Position numbers and translations under genes: made by a program. Positions 8,993 to 18,259 of a DNA stretch of 64,000 bases are shown one piece after another. Origin of the DNA: CAZNPU01 sp964575335 (lineage in GTDB: Bacteria; Planctomycetota; Phycisphaerae; Phycisphaerales; SM1A02); assembly GCA_964575335.1 (NCBI GenBank), contig CAZNPU010000003.1, positions 191,756 to 255,755 of the forward strand, in the 5' to 3' direction. Positions within the stretch are counted from its first letter, which is position 1; every line of letters begins with the position of its first letter. The notes beneath the pieces were generated by a model. The model was given only the letters and a program-made list of their open reading frames with translations, made no database searches and was not told the DNA's origin.

Positions 8993-9594
8993 CACCAATC
9001 CTCCCGCCCACGGCCGGCGCGATTCAAATCAATGGAAGATCGCAGCACGCCCATATTCAACTGTTCGCTGACGATCATCGGAGCGACGCCGTGCGGCGAC
9101 ATCGCAATTCGAGCCGTGTCGTTCGGCCCGCGCAGGATGATTTCAATCTGCGGCCGGGCCTGGCCGATTTCCGTGCTCAGCGGCCATTCGCCTGCGTCAT
9201 ATTCACGGCCGTCAACGAGAAATATCACGTCATGCGACTGCATGAACGGCGGCAGCTTGACCGGCTGCACATATCGGTCATCGCGCCAACTGGCCTGATT
9301 GCGCAGCGGCATGTCCTCGTCATGATCCAGCACCATCAACCGCAGCCAGTTCTGCTGCCGATCGTGATAGATGCCCACAACCTTCTGGCCCAGTTGCTCG
9401 CGCTGCGCGTACATCGTAAGCAGATCAGCCACTTGTTCGATGGTGTGGCGAAACGCGCGTTTTTCGTTGCCCGTTAAGCGCGGAATCGCCATCGTGGCGA
9501 CGATCGCAAGGATCACCACCACAACCATCACTTCAAGCAGCGTGAAGCCGCGCAGCGCGGAGCGCGATCGCATGATGGATGCCTGGGCGGTCAT
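8992..9594 (-). CDS. gspH: Type II secretion pseudopilin GspH
   Basis: A minor pseudopilin with a canonical class III signal: LRG, then FTLLEVMVVVVILAIVATMAIPRL with Glu5. About 200 residues, with a GspH-like globular part containing EQVADLLTMYAQREQ after the helix and a C-terminal beta region. It sits between the major pseudopilin gene gspG and gspI, which is the usual position of gspH. The start is taken as ATG 9594. A second ATG at 9573 would give a shorter leader, and no strong ribosome site separates the two. It could also be called a general prepilin-type protein, but the order makes GspH most likely. Confidence 0.8.
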   Translation of the reverse strand: MTAQASIMRSRSALRGFTLLEVMVVVVILAIVATMAIPRLTGNEKRAFRHTIEQVADLLTMYAQREQLGQKVVGIYHDRQQNWLRLMVLDHDEDMPLRNQASWRDDRYVQPVKLPPFMQSHDVIFLVDGREYDAGEWPLSTEIGQARPQIEIILRGPNDTARIAMSPHGVAPMIVSEQLNMGVLRSSIDLNRAGRGREDW

Positions 9595-9607
9595 GCGTCA
9601 GTGGGCG

Positions 9608-10048
9608 TCAGTTGACAATGTCGGCGTCTTCGCCTTCGCCGCCGGGTTCGCCGTCGGCGCCGAATGAGACGATGTCAAAGCCGGGGTTCACAATGCCGGG
9701 CACGCGAAGAACGTACGGATTGCCCCACGGATCAATCAGATCTTTTTCGCGCAGCAGCGGATCGTCGCCCTGCGTGAGTACGGCAAGATCGAAGTCTGGC
9801 GGCGGCTTGGACAGGCCGTGGTCCGCCAGGTAAATCCCCAGTTGCTGGGCGATGCTGCTGACGCCTGTCTGCGCAATTCTGGTCTTGGCGCGGCCGATGT
9901 TGCCCAGCAGACGCGGCGCGACCATTGCCGCCAGAAGCGCGATGATCGTCACCACCACAATCACTTCAAGCAGCGTGAACGCGCGACGAATCGACCGGGC
10001 AGAGCGTCGGCGTGAAGGTGTGCGATTCAGGTTGATCCTGTCGTTCAT
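9608..10048 (-). CDS. gspG: Major pseudopilin GspG (Ala at -1 of the cleavage site)
   Basis: The main subunit of the pseudopilus that pushes cargo through the secretin. From ATG 10048, which has GGAAG seven bases upstream, it has a 23-residue basic leader and then FTLLEVIVVVTIIALLAAMV with Glu5. The C-terminus carries the GspG signature: DPWGNPYVLRVPG, then a calcium-loop-like FGADGEPGGEGEDADI. The residue just before the cleavage site is Ala (codon GCG, 9980-9982) rather than the usual Gly. A longer in-frame reading from 10159 runs into gspF and is rejected. At about 146 residues it matches the family size. Confidence 0.94.
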   Translation of the reverse strand: MNDRINLNRTPSRRRSARSIRRAFTLLEVIVVVTIIALLAAMVAPRLLGNIGRAKTRIAQTGVSSIAQQLGIYLADHGLSKPPPDFDLAVLTQGDDPLLREKDLIDPWGNPYVLRVPGIVNPGFDIVSFGADGEPGGEGEDADIVN

Positions 10049-10097
10049 GGCGAAACTTCCATCGAAAAAGTACACAACAGATTCACGACGGTGCGCA

Positions 10098-11444
10098 TCA
10101 ACGCACCAGCGACTGCATTTCAAGCAGTGGCAGCAGAATTGCTGCCAGAACAAAGCCACCCGCCACCGCCATCACCACCAGCAACAACGGCGGCAGAGCC
10201 TTGGTGAAGAGTTTGACCGAGATGGCGACCTGACGATCGAACGCGCTCGCTGCGTGCAGCAGCATGTGTTCCAATCGACCTGAACGCTCACCCAGGTTCA
10301 CAACTTGCACCAGCAGCGGCGGGAACAGACCGCTTCGCTCCAGTGGGTCAGCCAGCGACTTGCCGCTGGTTACCTGATCCTGCACCTGATCAATCGCCTC
10401 CATCAGCGCCGCGTTGGCCAGCGTATTGCGCGTGATGCGCAGCGCTTCAAGAATCGGCAGACCTGCCGAAACCAACGTCCCCAGCGTGCGGGTGAACCGC
10501 GCCACCGCCACATCGCGCAACAGGCGTCCAAGCACCGGCACTTTGAGCTTGAAAAGATCAAACCTGTAGCGGTTGGCTGGAATGTTCAGCCAGGCGCGCC
10601 ACGTGATAAAGATCGCTGCGAATGCCAGCACAAGGTAAAGCCAGTATGCACCCAGGAAATCAGCAAGCCCAACCAGAACCTGTGTGGGCCACGGCACGTT
10701 GAAATTGGCCTCGCTCATCATGGGGCCGATCAGCCGCGGCACGAGCACCGTCACCAGCACAACCGCGCTGCCAGCGATCAGCAACGCCACAATCAGCGGA
10801 TACATCGTCGCGCCCATGACCTCGCGGCGAAGCTCCACGGCGCGGTCCAGCAGATCGGCCAGTTGATGCAGCACCTGACTCATCTGTCCCGAGGCATCTG
10901 CTGCGCGCAGCATGCCAAGGGTCATGTCGTCAAACGGCGGACCGTAATCGCGCGCAGCGACATACAGCGGATCGCCCGCCTCCACGCGCTCGATGAGATG
11001 ATCGAGAATGACCGGCAGCGCCTTACCGTGCGCCTGTTTGCGCACCGTGCGAAGCGCCTGCATCATCGGGAGTCCGGCTTCGAGCGCTGTCGCCAATTCG
11101 CGAATCAGGTTGGCCATCTCGGCGCGGTTCAGCGAAGGGCGTGCGCGGCCAAAGGCGATCGACTGGGAAAGCGAACCGAGCAGGCCGCCCTGTGAAGCAG
11201 TGCCGTTGTGATGCTGCTGAGCGGTGAGGGGCGACAACCTGGCCTGAGCCGGTTTTGCCACCGCGGCGCCATTCTGCTTGACGCGACGAACCGGCTTGCC
11301 ATCGCCGTCGACTGGCTCCACATGCGTGGCGGTCTCGCCTCGGCTGAGCAGTTGACGCACAGCATCGGCACGGTCTGCTGCGTTCAGCACACCATGGCGC
11401 ACCTGGCCGGTGGAAGTCAGACTCTGATAGGTAAAGCTGGGCAT
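10098..11444 (-). CDS. gspF: Type II secretion inner-membrane platform protein GspF
   Basis: A polytopic platform protein on which the GspE ATPase acts. The 448 residues show the two tandem GspF domains (about 110-235 and 310-435) with EMANLIRELATALEAGLPM in the first and FTRTLGTLVSAGLPILEALR in the second. There are three membrane stretches (about 212-240, 268-290 and 415-440). A roughly 100-residue N-terminal part includes a low-complexity linker. It follows gspE after only six bases and precedes gspG, the canonical order. Length and motifs are normal. Confidence 0.96.
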   Translation of the reverse strand: MPSFTYQSLTSTGQVRHGVLNAADRADAVRQLLSRGETATHVEPVDGDGKPVRRVKQNGAAVAKPAQARLSPLTAQQHHNGTASQGGLLGSLSQSIAFGRARPSLNRAEMANLIRELATALEAGLPMMQALRTVRKQAHGKALPVILDHLIERVEAGDPLYVAARDYGPPFDDMTLGMLRAADASGQMSQVLHQLADLLDRAVELRREVMGATMYPLIVALLIAGSAVVLVTVLVPRLIGPMMSEANFNVPWPTQVLVGLADFLGAYWLYLVLAFAAIFITWRAWLNIPANRYRFDLFKLKVPVLGRLLRDVAVARFTRTLGTLVSAGLPILEALRITRNTLANAALMEAIDQVQDQVTSGKSLADPLERSGLFPPLLVQVVNLGERSGRLEHMLLHAASAFDRQVAISVKLFTKALPPLLLVVMAVAGGFVLAAILLPLLEMQSLVR

Positions 11445-11450
11445 CCCGGG

Positions 11451-13127
11451 TTAAACGTTCATCTCCTCAGCATCTTGCGTCGCTCGCAGGACTTCTTCGA
11501 TGGTGGTCAAGCCTTCAGCGGCGCGGTCAATGCCGTCCTGCCGCATGAGCCGGTAGCTGTCGCCAGCCAGTGCAGCCAACTCAGCCGCGGTGCGGTTTTC
11601 AGAGATCGCTCGGCGAATGGCAGGGGTGATCATAAGCAATTCAAAGTATCCGATTCGGCCGTAGTAGCCCGAACCCTTACACTCATCACATCCTGCGCCG
11701 CGCCAGACCTTGCCATTGAACAGATCAAGCTCCGCCTGTGTGAGGCGATGCGAAATGTCTTCAGGCATCGGGACCTGCTGCGCACATGCGCGGCAGATTC
11801 GCCGGCCAAGGCGCTGGGCCAGCACACCCTCAAGCACCGACGCCACCAGAAACGGCTCGGCACCCATATCGATCAGGCGGCCGACCGAGCTGACCGCGTC
11901 GTTGGTGTGCAAGGTTGAGAAGATAAGGTGGCCCGTGAGAGCTGATCGAATGGCAATGTCAGCCGTTTCGCTGTCGCGAATTTCGCCCACAAAGATGACG
12001 TCGGGGTCCTGTCGCAGAATCGCACGCAATCCGTTGGCGAAGGTCAGACCACGCTTGGGATTCACCGGAATCTGGTTGATGCCGGACAATTCATATTCAA
12101 CGGGGTCTTCAATCGTGATGATCTTCTTGCGCGGATCGTAGAGTTTTGACAGCGCCGCGTAGAGCGTGGTGGTTTTTCCCGAACCGGTGGGACCGGTCAC
12201 CAGCACCATGCCGTGCGGCTTGGCAATGAGCCGGTCCATCTGCTGCCGTAGCGATTCGCGCATGCCCAGCGACTGCAGATCGAGCGGCAAGGCGCTTTTG
12301 TCGAGGATACGCATTACCACCGACTCGCCGTACAGCGTCGGCACGGTGGACACGCGGATATCGACCTTGCGGCCTTCGAAACGCAGCGTGATATGGCCGT
12401 CCTGCGGCACATAGCGCTCAGCGATATTCATGCCGCTCATGATCTTGATGCGGCCGATGAGCGCTGGCTGAAGGTGCTTGGGCGGCTGCTTTTGCTCAAC
12501 CAACACGCCGTCGATGCGGTACTTGACTTTCAGTTCGTTCTCAAACGGCTCAATGTGAACGTCGCTGGTGCGCTGCTGAATGGCTTCGAGCAGCAGCAGG
12601 TTGACCAGGTTGATCAACGTGGGCTGCTCGGCCATGCGGTGAATGTCGTCGGCCTCGATGGCGTCGAGATTGTGTTCGAGCTCGGAGACGACATCATCGG
12701 CCTGACCGGCCAGGCTCTCAGCCATGCGGGCGGCGGTGGTGCCGTAGTGTTCGCGCATCAGCTCCGAAAAAGCCTTCTGCTCCAGTCCGATGCGCGTAAT
12801 GGGGCGGCCAACCAGCGTGGCCACCTCGTCGGCCGCGGCAATATCCAGCGGGTCGACCATGGCCACCACGAGCCGATTGTTCTCAAAGCGGATCGGTACT
12901 ACGCGCAGGCGCACCGCAACATCGGAGGTGATGCACGCAATGGCCTCCGGCTCAGTTGGCGGCGCATCCTCGAGCCACTCGATCCCCAGCATCGCGCAGC
13001 GATCCTTGATCGATGGCCCGTCACCGCCTGCAGCAGTGGTGCCGGCCTGCGGAGCAGGTGAGCCGTTGGCAGACGTGTCGCGTACGGCGTGTGAAGTATG
13101 AAGTATTTGCTGAGAACTGTCAGTCAT
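11451..13127 (-). CDS. gspE: Type II secretion assembly ATPase GspE
   Basis: The hexameric cytoplasmic ATPase that powers pseudopilus assembly. Visible parts in order: N-terminal GspE domain, central SDVHIEP and RIDGVL motifs, Walker A GPTGSGKTTT (about 312-321), Asp box (IITIEDPVEYEL), Walker B (PDVIFVGEIRDSETADIAIR), His box (GHLIFSTLHTNDA), and a four-cysteine zinc motif (CRAC ... CDEC). All key residues are present. ATG 13127 is preferred over an upstream GTG at 13145. It is the first gene of the gsp operon, so the promoter should lie in 13128-13243. Confidence 0.97.
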   Translation of the reverse strand: MTDSSQQILHTSHAVRDTSANGSPAPQAGTTAAGGDGPSIKDRCAMLGIEWLEDAPPTEPEAIACITSDVAVRLRVVPIRFENNRLVVAMVDPLDIAAADEVATLVGRPITRIGLEQKAFSELMREHYGTTAARMAESLAGQADDVVSELEHNLDAIEADDIHRMAEQPTLINLVNLLLLEAIQQRTSDVHIEPFENELKVKYRIDGVLVEQKQPPKHLQPALIGRIKIMSGMNIAERYVPQDGHITLRFEGRKVDIRVSTVPTLYGESVVMRILDKSALPLDLQSLGMRESLRQQMDRLIAKPHGMVLVTGPTGSGKTTTLYAALSKLYDPRKKIITIEDPVEYELSGINQIPVNPKRGLTFANGLRAILRQDPDVIFVGEIRDSETADIAIRSALTGHLIFSTLHTNDAVSSVGRLIDMGAEPFLVASVLEGVLAQRLGRRICRACAQQVPMPEDISHRLTQAELDLFNGKVWRGAGCDECKGSGYYGRIGYFELLMITPAIRRAISENRTAAELAALAGDSYRLMRQDGIDRAAEGLTTIEEVLRATQDAEEMNV

Positions 13128-13243
13128 GTGATGCCGCCAGGCCACGAGGATAGAAGGTCCTGTAGGGTAGGCCTGTTCTCAAAGAGCAAGCGGAACGATT
13201 CCATCACAAGCGTAAGGACACGCTTTTTGATGGGGGAGCGAAC

Positions 13244-14560
13244 TCACCGCATACCTGGGCCGAGGTTGCTGTCAGGCGGTAATTCTCGTTGATCTGGCTT
13301 TCGGTCCAGTGAACCGCCCTTGGGACCGACCTGCTTGGGAACTGGCGGCGAGACCACCTGGGGTTGCCGGGTGGGTTCTTCGATCCAGCGATAGCCGCCA
13401 GGTAGTTGCGCAAACTGTTCCGGTGTGAGCAGAGCGTGCAGTTGCCGGGTGTAATCGCGGCTGAGATTGTCACGTCTCAGGAACAAATCCTTGGTCGGGT
13501 CATCGGGCTTGGATGTTTGGCGTCCTGCCATTCGATTGGCGACCGCTTCGGCCTGGTGGCGTTGTTCCACCGGTTCATACTGGCGAACCGCGTTGAGCAG
13601 GATCTGGTTCAAATCCTCCAGTTCGCTCAGATATCCGGCTTCAATGGCAATAATCGCCTGCAGAATGCCCGGCTCCAGGTCCGGCAACTCCTTGGCGGCG
13701 GCAAATATCCGCTGAACCGGTGTGGTTCGGAATACACGTGGATACCCGCGCTCCAGCGCGTTGCGGCGAAGCTCCATGCCCAGATCGCTCGGCAAGGCGT
13801 CGGCAATCAGGTCAATATAGGTGTCGTTGATGTTGCGCACCTGAACGCGGCGATCGATGAGGCTCTGATATGCAGCAAGCGTTTTCTGAGAATCTTGCGC
13901 TTCCAGCGCCAGCAGCATCTGATTGGCGGGACCGGCTGTAATCGCTTCGCGGCGGCGCAGGGCTTCATCCAGCTGAATGCTGTATTCGTCCAGAATCGGC
14001 TCAATCTGCGCACGAACCTGGGGCGAGAGGTGCATGTCGCGGACGATGTCGAACAGGTTGATGCTCTCGCCGCTGAGCCGGCCGTCTACCAGCTTCTTTT
14101 CGCGGAACAGCCGCCGCTCAAATGCCGGCCAGCGTTCAAGTTGCTCGGGGGTGAGCAGAACCTTGATGTTTTCGAGAAACTGCTGATTCAGGTTGTCGCG
14201 CTCAGCAGCCCATTCTTTGAAGGGGCGAAAAACGAGCTTCATGACGTCGCCTTCGCTCGCGCCGGCGAGTTCAGGCCGCAAATCCTCAAACCGCTGACGC
14301 ATGTTTTCGACGCCCTGAGTGATCTGCAGTTCGTATTCATTGAACATGGCGTCGGCGATCAGACGCTGGGCCTCGTCAAGCTGCAGGCCTTGTTCGAAGA
14401 TCACCAGATCGCGGCGCAGGTACTCCGGCGCCATCAGCCGCGTAATGCCCATCGCCTCGCCGAACTGTGCCGAAGTAGGCGATGTGACAGCGGCCGCTGC
14501 GCTCAGCGCAAGAACGAGTGCCGCATGCTTGATCTGCCGAACTGACTGCAGAAGGCTCAT
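13244..14560 (-). CDS. Exported helical protein of unknown function with repeated LTPEQ motifs
   Basis: Not recognised as a named family. About 438 residues with an N-terminal signal peptide (about residues 1-30, ending TSPTSAQ) and an otherwise charged, helix-rich body. It contains repeated short motifs reminiscent of the LTxxQ motif of Spy/CpxP-type periplasmic proteins: LLTPEQLERW, LSPQVRAQIEP and LLTPEQFAQL. The C-terminus is proline-rich. ATG 14560 has AGGAG nine bases upstream. A reading from 14590 has no such site. It is transcribed towards gspE, about 117 bases upstream of it, so it could be co-transcribed with the secretion operon. A periplasmic chaperone-like or structural role is only a suggestion. 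Confidence 0.8.
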   Translation of the reverse strand: MSLLQSVRQIKHAALVLALSAAAAVTSPTSAQFGEAMGITRLMAPEYLRRDLVIFEQGLQLDEAQRLIADAMFNEYELQITQGVENMRQRFEDLRPELAGASEGDVMKLVFRPFKEWAAERDNLNQQFLENIKVLLTPEQLERWPAFERRLFREKKLVDGRLSGESINLFDIVRDMHLSPQVRAQIEPILDEYSIQLDEALRRREAITAGPANQMLLALEAQDSQKTLAAYQSLIDRRVQVRNINDTYIDLIADALPSDLGMELRRNALERGYPRVFRTTPVQRIFAAAKELPDLEPGILQAIIAIEAGYLSELEDLNQILLNAVRQYEPVEQRHQAEAVANRMAGRQTSKPDDPTKDLFLRRDNLSRDYTRQLHALLTPEQFAQLPGGYRWIEEPTRQPQVVSPPVPKQVGPKGGSLDRKPDQRELPPDSNLGPGMR

Positions 14561-14730
14561 TGGTCTTGTCTCCTCTTGAGATCCTGTCAACCGCGTTCGA
14601 GGCGCGGGGTATGGTTTGGGGATATTCCGACCGGCCTAACGCATGATGTCGCAGGTTATGGCATAAAGAGGCCAAAACTCGTCAAAAAGCCGCGCAAAGA
14701 GTCGCTGAGGAGGAGGCAGGCAAGAGAGAC

Positions 14731-14772
14731 AAAAAGACAAGAAGAGGGGGCGTTTCCCTGTCTTTCTTGTCT
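14731..14772 (-). terminator. Intrinsic terminator downstream of the CoA-transferase gene
   Basis: On the minus strand the sequence forms an imperfect stem (AGACAAGAA pairing with TTCTTGTCT, plus an inner GGG/CCC part). It is followed immediately by a T run (complement of the adenines at 14731-14735). It lies 35 bases after the stop of the CoA-transferase subunit A gene and separates it from the exported protein gene at 14560. Confidence 0.65.
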
Positions 14773-14806
14773 CCCTGTCCTCCCCTTTCCCTTTTCCTTT
14801 GTCTTA

Positions 14807-15511
14807 TCAGGCGTCGGCGGTGCGCACGGTTCGCTGTTCGATCCGCTTCTCCGAAACAGTGCGTACGATCCGCTGCACAAAAATGCCCGGCGTGTGGACG
14901 CTGTCAGGGTCGAGTTGGCCGATATCCACGATCTCTTCCACCTCTGCCACCGTCACCTTGCCGCAGGTCGCTGCCATCGGATTGAAGTTGCGGGCAGTTT
15001 TACGGTAAATCACATTGCCCGCCCGGTCGGCTTTCCAGGCTTTGACCAGAGCCAGATCGACCCGTATGCCGCGTTCGAGGATATAGGTGCGGCCGTCAAA
15101 TTCCTTGTGCTCCTTGCCCTCAGCGATCACGGTGCCCACGCCGGTGGCGGTGTAGAAGCCGGGAATGCCCGCCCCGCCGGCACGCATGCGTTCAGCCAGC
15201 GTACCCTGGGGGCAGAACTCGATTTCCAGTTCGCCAGCCATGAATTGCCGCTCAAACTCAGCGTTTTCCCCCACATAGCTGCTGATCATCTTCTTGATTT
15301 GCCTTGTTTGCAGCAAAAGGCCAAGGCCCCAGTCGTCGACGCCGGCGTTGTTGGAAACCACCGTCAGATCACGCACGCCCGAATCACGCAGCGCGATGAT
15401 GAGCTGCTCGGGAATGCCGCAGAGCCCAAAACCGCCCACCGCCAATGTCATGCCGTCGTGCAGCAAGCCTTCGAGGGCGGCTGCAGGAGTGTCGTATACC
15501 TTGTTCACCAT
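14807..15511 (-). CDS. scoA: 3-oxoacid CoA-transferase subunit A (orphan)
   Basis: The alpha subunit of succinyl-CoA:3-ketoacid (or acetate/acetoacetate-type) CoA transferase, which moves CoA between short acids in ketone-body and fatty-acid use. The 234 residues match the family length, with the family signatures VGGFGLCGIPEQLI near residues 25-38, VVSNNAGVDDWGLG, YVGENAEFERQ, CPQGTLAERMRAGGAGIPGF and ERGIRVDLALVKAWKAD. The catalytic Glu belongs to subunit B. No subunit B gene is present downstream or upstream in this window, although scoA and scoB are normally adjacent. A terminator follows directly. ATG 15511 has GAGG nine bases upstream. Confidence 0.92.
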   Translation of the reverse strand: MVNKVYDTPAAALEGLLHDGMTLAVGGFGLCGIPEQLIIALRDSGVRDLTVVSNNAGVDDWGLGLLLQTRQIKKMISSYVGENAEFERQFMAGELEIEFCPQGTLAERMRAGGAGIPGFYTATGVGTVIAEGKEHKEFDGRTYILERGIRVDLALVKAWKADRAGNVIYRKTARNFNPMAATCGKVTVAEVEEIVDIGQLDPDSVHTPGIFVQRIVRTVSEKRIEQRTVRTADA

Positions 15512-15791
15512 CGATCAAAGCCTCAAGAGAAACCAGCGGGTGAAGTTGACTGGGCAGCTTACCGCAAGTTGCCTCTGGCTGCATGACTGTTTCGGGGGCA
15601 TCTGACGTTGCATCGGCACGCGTGCTGCGAGATCGCGATGGCCGAATCGGTGCGGTCTGCTGTCGCAGTGAGACGCGTTTCGGCTGATCCGTGAACTTTT
15701 GCAGCAAGAACTGAAAAACTTCTGCGGACTGACGCGGCTTTTTTCGCATCTGTTACCAGACCAGAAAAACCCTGTACAGGAGAAAGTTGTG

Positions 15792-18005
15792 ATGAAATGC
15801 GTTGCCCACCATGCCGCAATTGCGGTTTTTAGTGTGTTTTTGGCGACCGTCAGTCCGCAGGCTACGGCCGGCGAAGGCGGTGTGTTGCTGGATACCGGTC
15901 CGGGCGATGCGGCAAGCTCGCCGGCGTTTCCCATCTTCAACGACGGCAAGTCCTTTCAATACGGCGGCATGCAGTTCACGCTTGACGAGCCGTTCACCAT
16001 CGGCGCGGTACAGGTTTGGATGCGCGGCTTTGGCGAAATTCACGTCAAGCTCCGCGAGAACTCGCTCAGCGGCCTGCCCGGCGATGTGATCGCCTCCGAA
16101 ACGTTCGATATCGGTTTTGTAGGAAGTCCAATGTGGGTTGATTTTTCGGGCATGGAATGGAGTCAACCGGCGGGAACCTACTGGATCACCCTAGAGGTTG
16201 ATGTTGGGCAAGGCGGCGGCGGATTGCCGCCCAATGCCCCCAATCCACTGGATGCGTACGCCTATCTGAGCGATGGTAACGAATCGTGGTGGATCTGGCC
16301 CGGCCAGTCCTGGGGGCTGCGGCTGCTTGAGCCGATGACCGCTAAGCCGGTGCTGGTGCCGGATGATTATCTCACGATTCAGGCAGCGATCGATTCGGTT
16401 TCCAACGGGGCAATCATCGAAGTCGCGCCCGGAACGTACAACGAGGCCATCAACTTCAACGGCAGAACCGTCACCGTACGCAGCAGCGGCGGTCCGGAAG
16501 TGACGATCATTGATGCAACAGGATTGAACCAGCCAGCGGTGCGCGTGCCCAGCGGATCCGGCGCAGCTGCGCGTCTGGAAGGCTTCACGATCACCGGCGG
16601 CAATCACACATCCGGATTGGCCCATGGCGGCGGCATCTCAATCGAAGCGTTTGGCGGTTCAACATTCATCACCGTCGCCGATTGCATCATTGCCAACAAC
16701 GTGTCTGAATCGGGCGGCGGCGCTGCGATCGTCTTCGGCGGTGAAGCGACGTTCCAGAACTGCACGTTTGACGCCAATATTGCCAGCGGCATGTTTTCTG
16801 CAGGCGGCGGCGTATACGTGAACACAGGCACCGCGACCTTTGTCGGCTGCACTTTTTCGAGCAACGAAGTAGAAGGCAGCGGCGGCGCGATCAACGTCAA
16901 CACCATGGGAACGGTCGAGGCGACCGATTGCATGTTTGTCGGCAATGTCGCAGGCAGCGCAGGTGGTGCGGTTATGATCATCAGCAATACCGCCGACGCT
17001 CAATTCACCGGATGCACCTTTGACGGCAACACTGCACAGCAAGCCGGCGGCGTTATGCTCAACGGTACATCTGCAGACTTTGTCAATTGCAACTTCTACA
17101 ACAATACTGCCCTGTTCCAGGGTGCGACAGCGGGCGGCGGACTGCAGGTGCAAGGCGCTGCGACCCTCACGGTCGATGGCTGCGATTTCAAAGGCAACAA
17201 CGCCTACCTCGGCGGCGGCATGCAGCTTATTTCGGTTACCGGATCAGCTGTGATTTCCAACAGCAGCTTCCGCAGCAACACTGCCAATTTCGACGGCGGC
17301 GGCGTGCAGGTGTCTGGCGGAAATCCGCCGCTCATCGGTGCGACGTCTTTCTGCGGCAACACGCCCAACGACATCAGCGGTTCATACAGCAACGGCGGCG
17401 GCAACTCATTCGAGACGTACTGCGTGCCCGACAACAACACGCCCGACGCTGCTGAGCCGATCGTTGAAGGCGATCCGATTGCAGGAACATTCGACGGCGC
17501 CACCAACAGCGGCAGCTCAAGTTGCGATCCGTTTGGCGTGGATGTGTTCTTCACCTACACCGTTACCGATGGTCCGGTGACGCTGACGATCGATACCTGC
17601 GGCTCTGCAGCCGACACCGCTCTGGCGGTCTTTGATCAGGATGAAAACGAACTCGGTTGCAGCACTTCCTGCAGCGGTCAGCCCTGCAGCGGCGAGGCGG
17701 CCTGCCTGGTGCTGAACAATCTGGAAAATGGCGAGTATCTCATTCGCGTTTCGCAGCAGACGTCGCCGCTTGCCGGCAGCGCAGCCGCCTTTGTGCTGCA
17801 GGTTACTCAGGGGTCTGTCTCAACCACCCCCGGTGATGTCACCGGTGATGGCGTGGTGAATGTCGATGACCTGCTGGCGGTGATCGGTTCGTGGGGGCCG
17901 TGCCCGATGCCGCCCGCATCATGCGATGCGGATGTTGCGCCTTCAGGCGGCGATGGCGTGGTGAACGTCGATGACCTGCTGATGGTCATCGGGAACTGGG
18001 GATGA
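15792..18005 (+). CDS. Secreted beta-helix / PPC-domain protein with C-terminal dockerin-like repeats
   Basis: An extracellular or cell-surface protein of 737 residues. It has a signal peptide (about 1-26), an N-terminal region of unknown fold (about 27-185), and a right-handed parallel beta-helix (about 190-535). The helix opens with DYLTIQAAIDSVSNGAIIEV and continues through many CTFxxN-type turns (CTFDANIASG, CTFSSNEVEG, CTFDGNTA). A bacterial pre-peptidase C-terminal-like domain (about 545-670, with VDVFFTYTV and LTIDTCGSAADTALAVFD) comes next, then two dockerin-like calcium motifs (GDGVVNVDDLL twice) at the very C-terminus. ATG 15792 has AGGAGA eight bases upstream. Beta-helices of this type often bind or cleave polysaccharides, but no catalytic residues could be assigned. 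It is a likely cargo of the neighbouring type II system. Confidence 0.85.
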   Translation: MKCVAHHAAIAVFSVFLATVSPQATAGEGGVLLDTGPGDAASSPAFPIFNDGKSFQYGGMQFTLDEPFTIGAVQVWMRGFGEIHVKLRENSLSGLPGDVIASETFDIGFVGSPMWVDFSGMEWSQPAGTYWITLEVDVGQGGGGLPPNAPNPLDAYAYLSDGNESWWIWPGQSWGLRLLEPMTAKPVLVPDDYLTIQAAIDSVSNGAIIEVAPGTYNEAINFNGRTVTVRSSGGPEVTIIDATGLNQPAVRVPSGSGAAARLEGFTITGGNHTSGLAHGGGISIEAFGGSTFITVADCIIANNVSESGGGAAIVFGGEATFQNCTFDANIASGMFSAGGGVYVNTGTATFVGCTFSSNEVEGSGGAINVNTMGTVEATDCMFVGNVAGSAGGAVMIISNTADAQFTGCTFDGNTAQQAGGVMLNGTSADFVNCNFYNNTALFQGATAGGGLQVQGAATLTVDGCDFKGNNAYLGGGMQLISVTGSAVISNSSFRSNTANFDGGGVQVSGGNPPLIGATSFCGNTPNDISGSYSNGGGNSFETYCVPDNNTPDAAEPIVEGDPIAGTFDGATNSGSSSCDPFGVDVFFTYTVTDGPVTLTIDTCGSAADTALAVFDQDENELGCSTSCSGQPCSGEAACLVLNNLENGEYLIRVSQQTSPLAGSAAAFVLQVTQGSVSTTPGDVTGDGVVNVDDLLAVIGSWGPCPMPPASCDADVAPSGGDGVVNVDDLLMVIGNWG

Positions 18006-18086
18006 GATGGAATGTGAAGTCAGAAGATCAATGCCCGTCTGCTGGATGTGACGTGGCGGCAGCGGGCAGTTGATCACACATCGACC

Positions 18087-18125
18087 GCACAAAGCCAAGG
18101 GATTGCAACTCCCTTGGCTTTGTGC
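18087..18125. terminator. Perfect 16-bp hairpin, probable terminator
   Basis: The arms 18087-18102 and 18110-18125 are perfectly complementary over 16 bases (GCACAAAGCCAAGGGA) around a 7-base loop. It lies 82 bases after the stop of the beta-helix gene and before the lipoprotein gene. There is no T run after it, so it may be a bidirectional or RNA-stabilising hairpin rather than a classic terminator. Confidence 0.55.
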
Positions 18126-18259
18126 ATGCAGGGGGATGTGCGTTTCTGACAAAGAAATCGTGATGGTGGGACCACTCGCTCTGGTGCAGACGATCGTTTA
18201 CACTGCCTGCCATGATGCGTGCATGGAACTGGTTGCCCGTGACAGTTGATGTCAAGTCA

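Noticed and set aside
13406..14545. Plus-strand open frame (379 codons) opposite the exported LTPEQ protein
   Set aside because: The minus-strand gene has a signal peptide and ribosome site. The antisense frame has neither.
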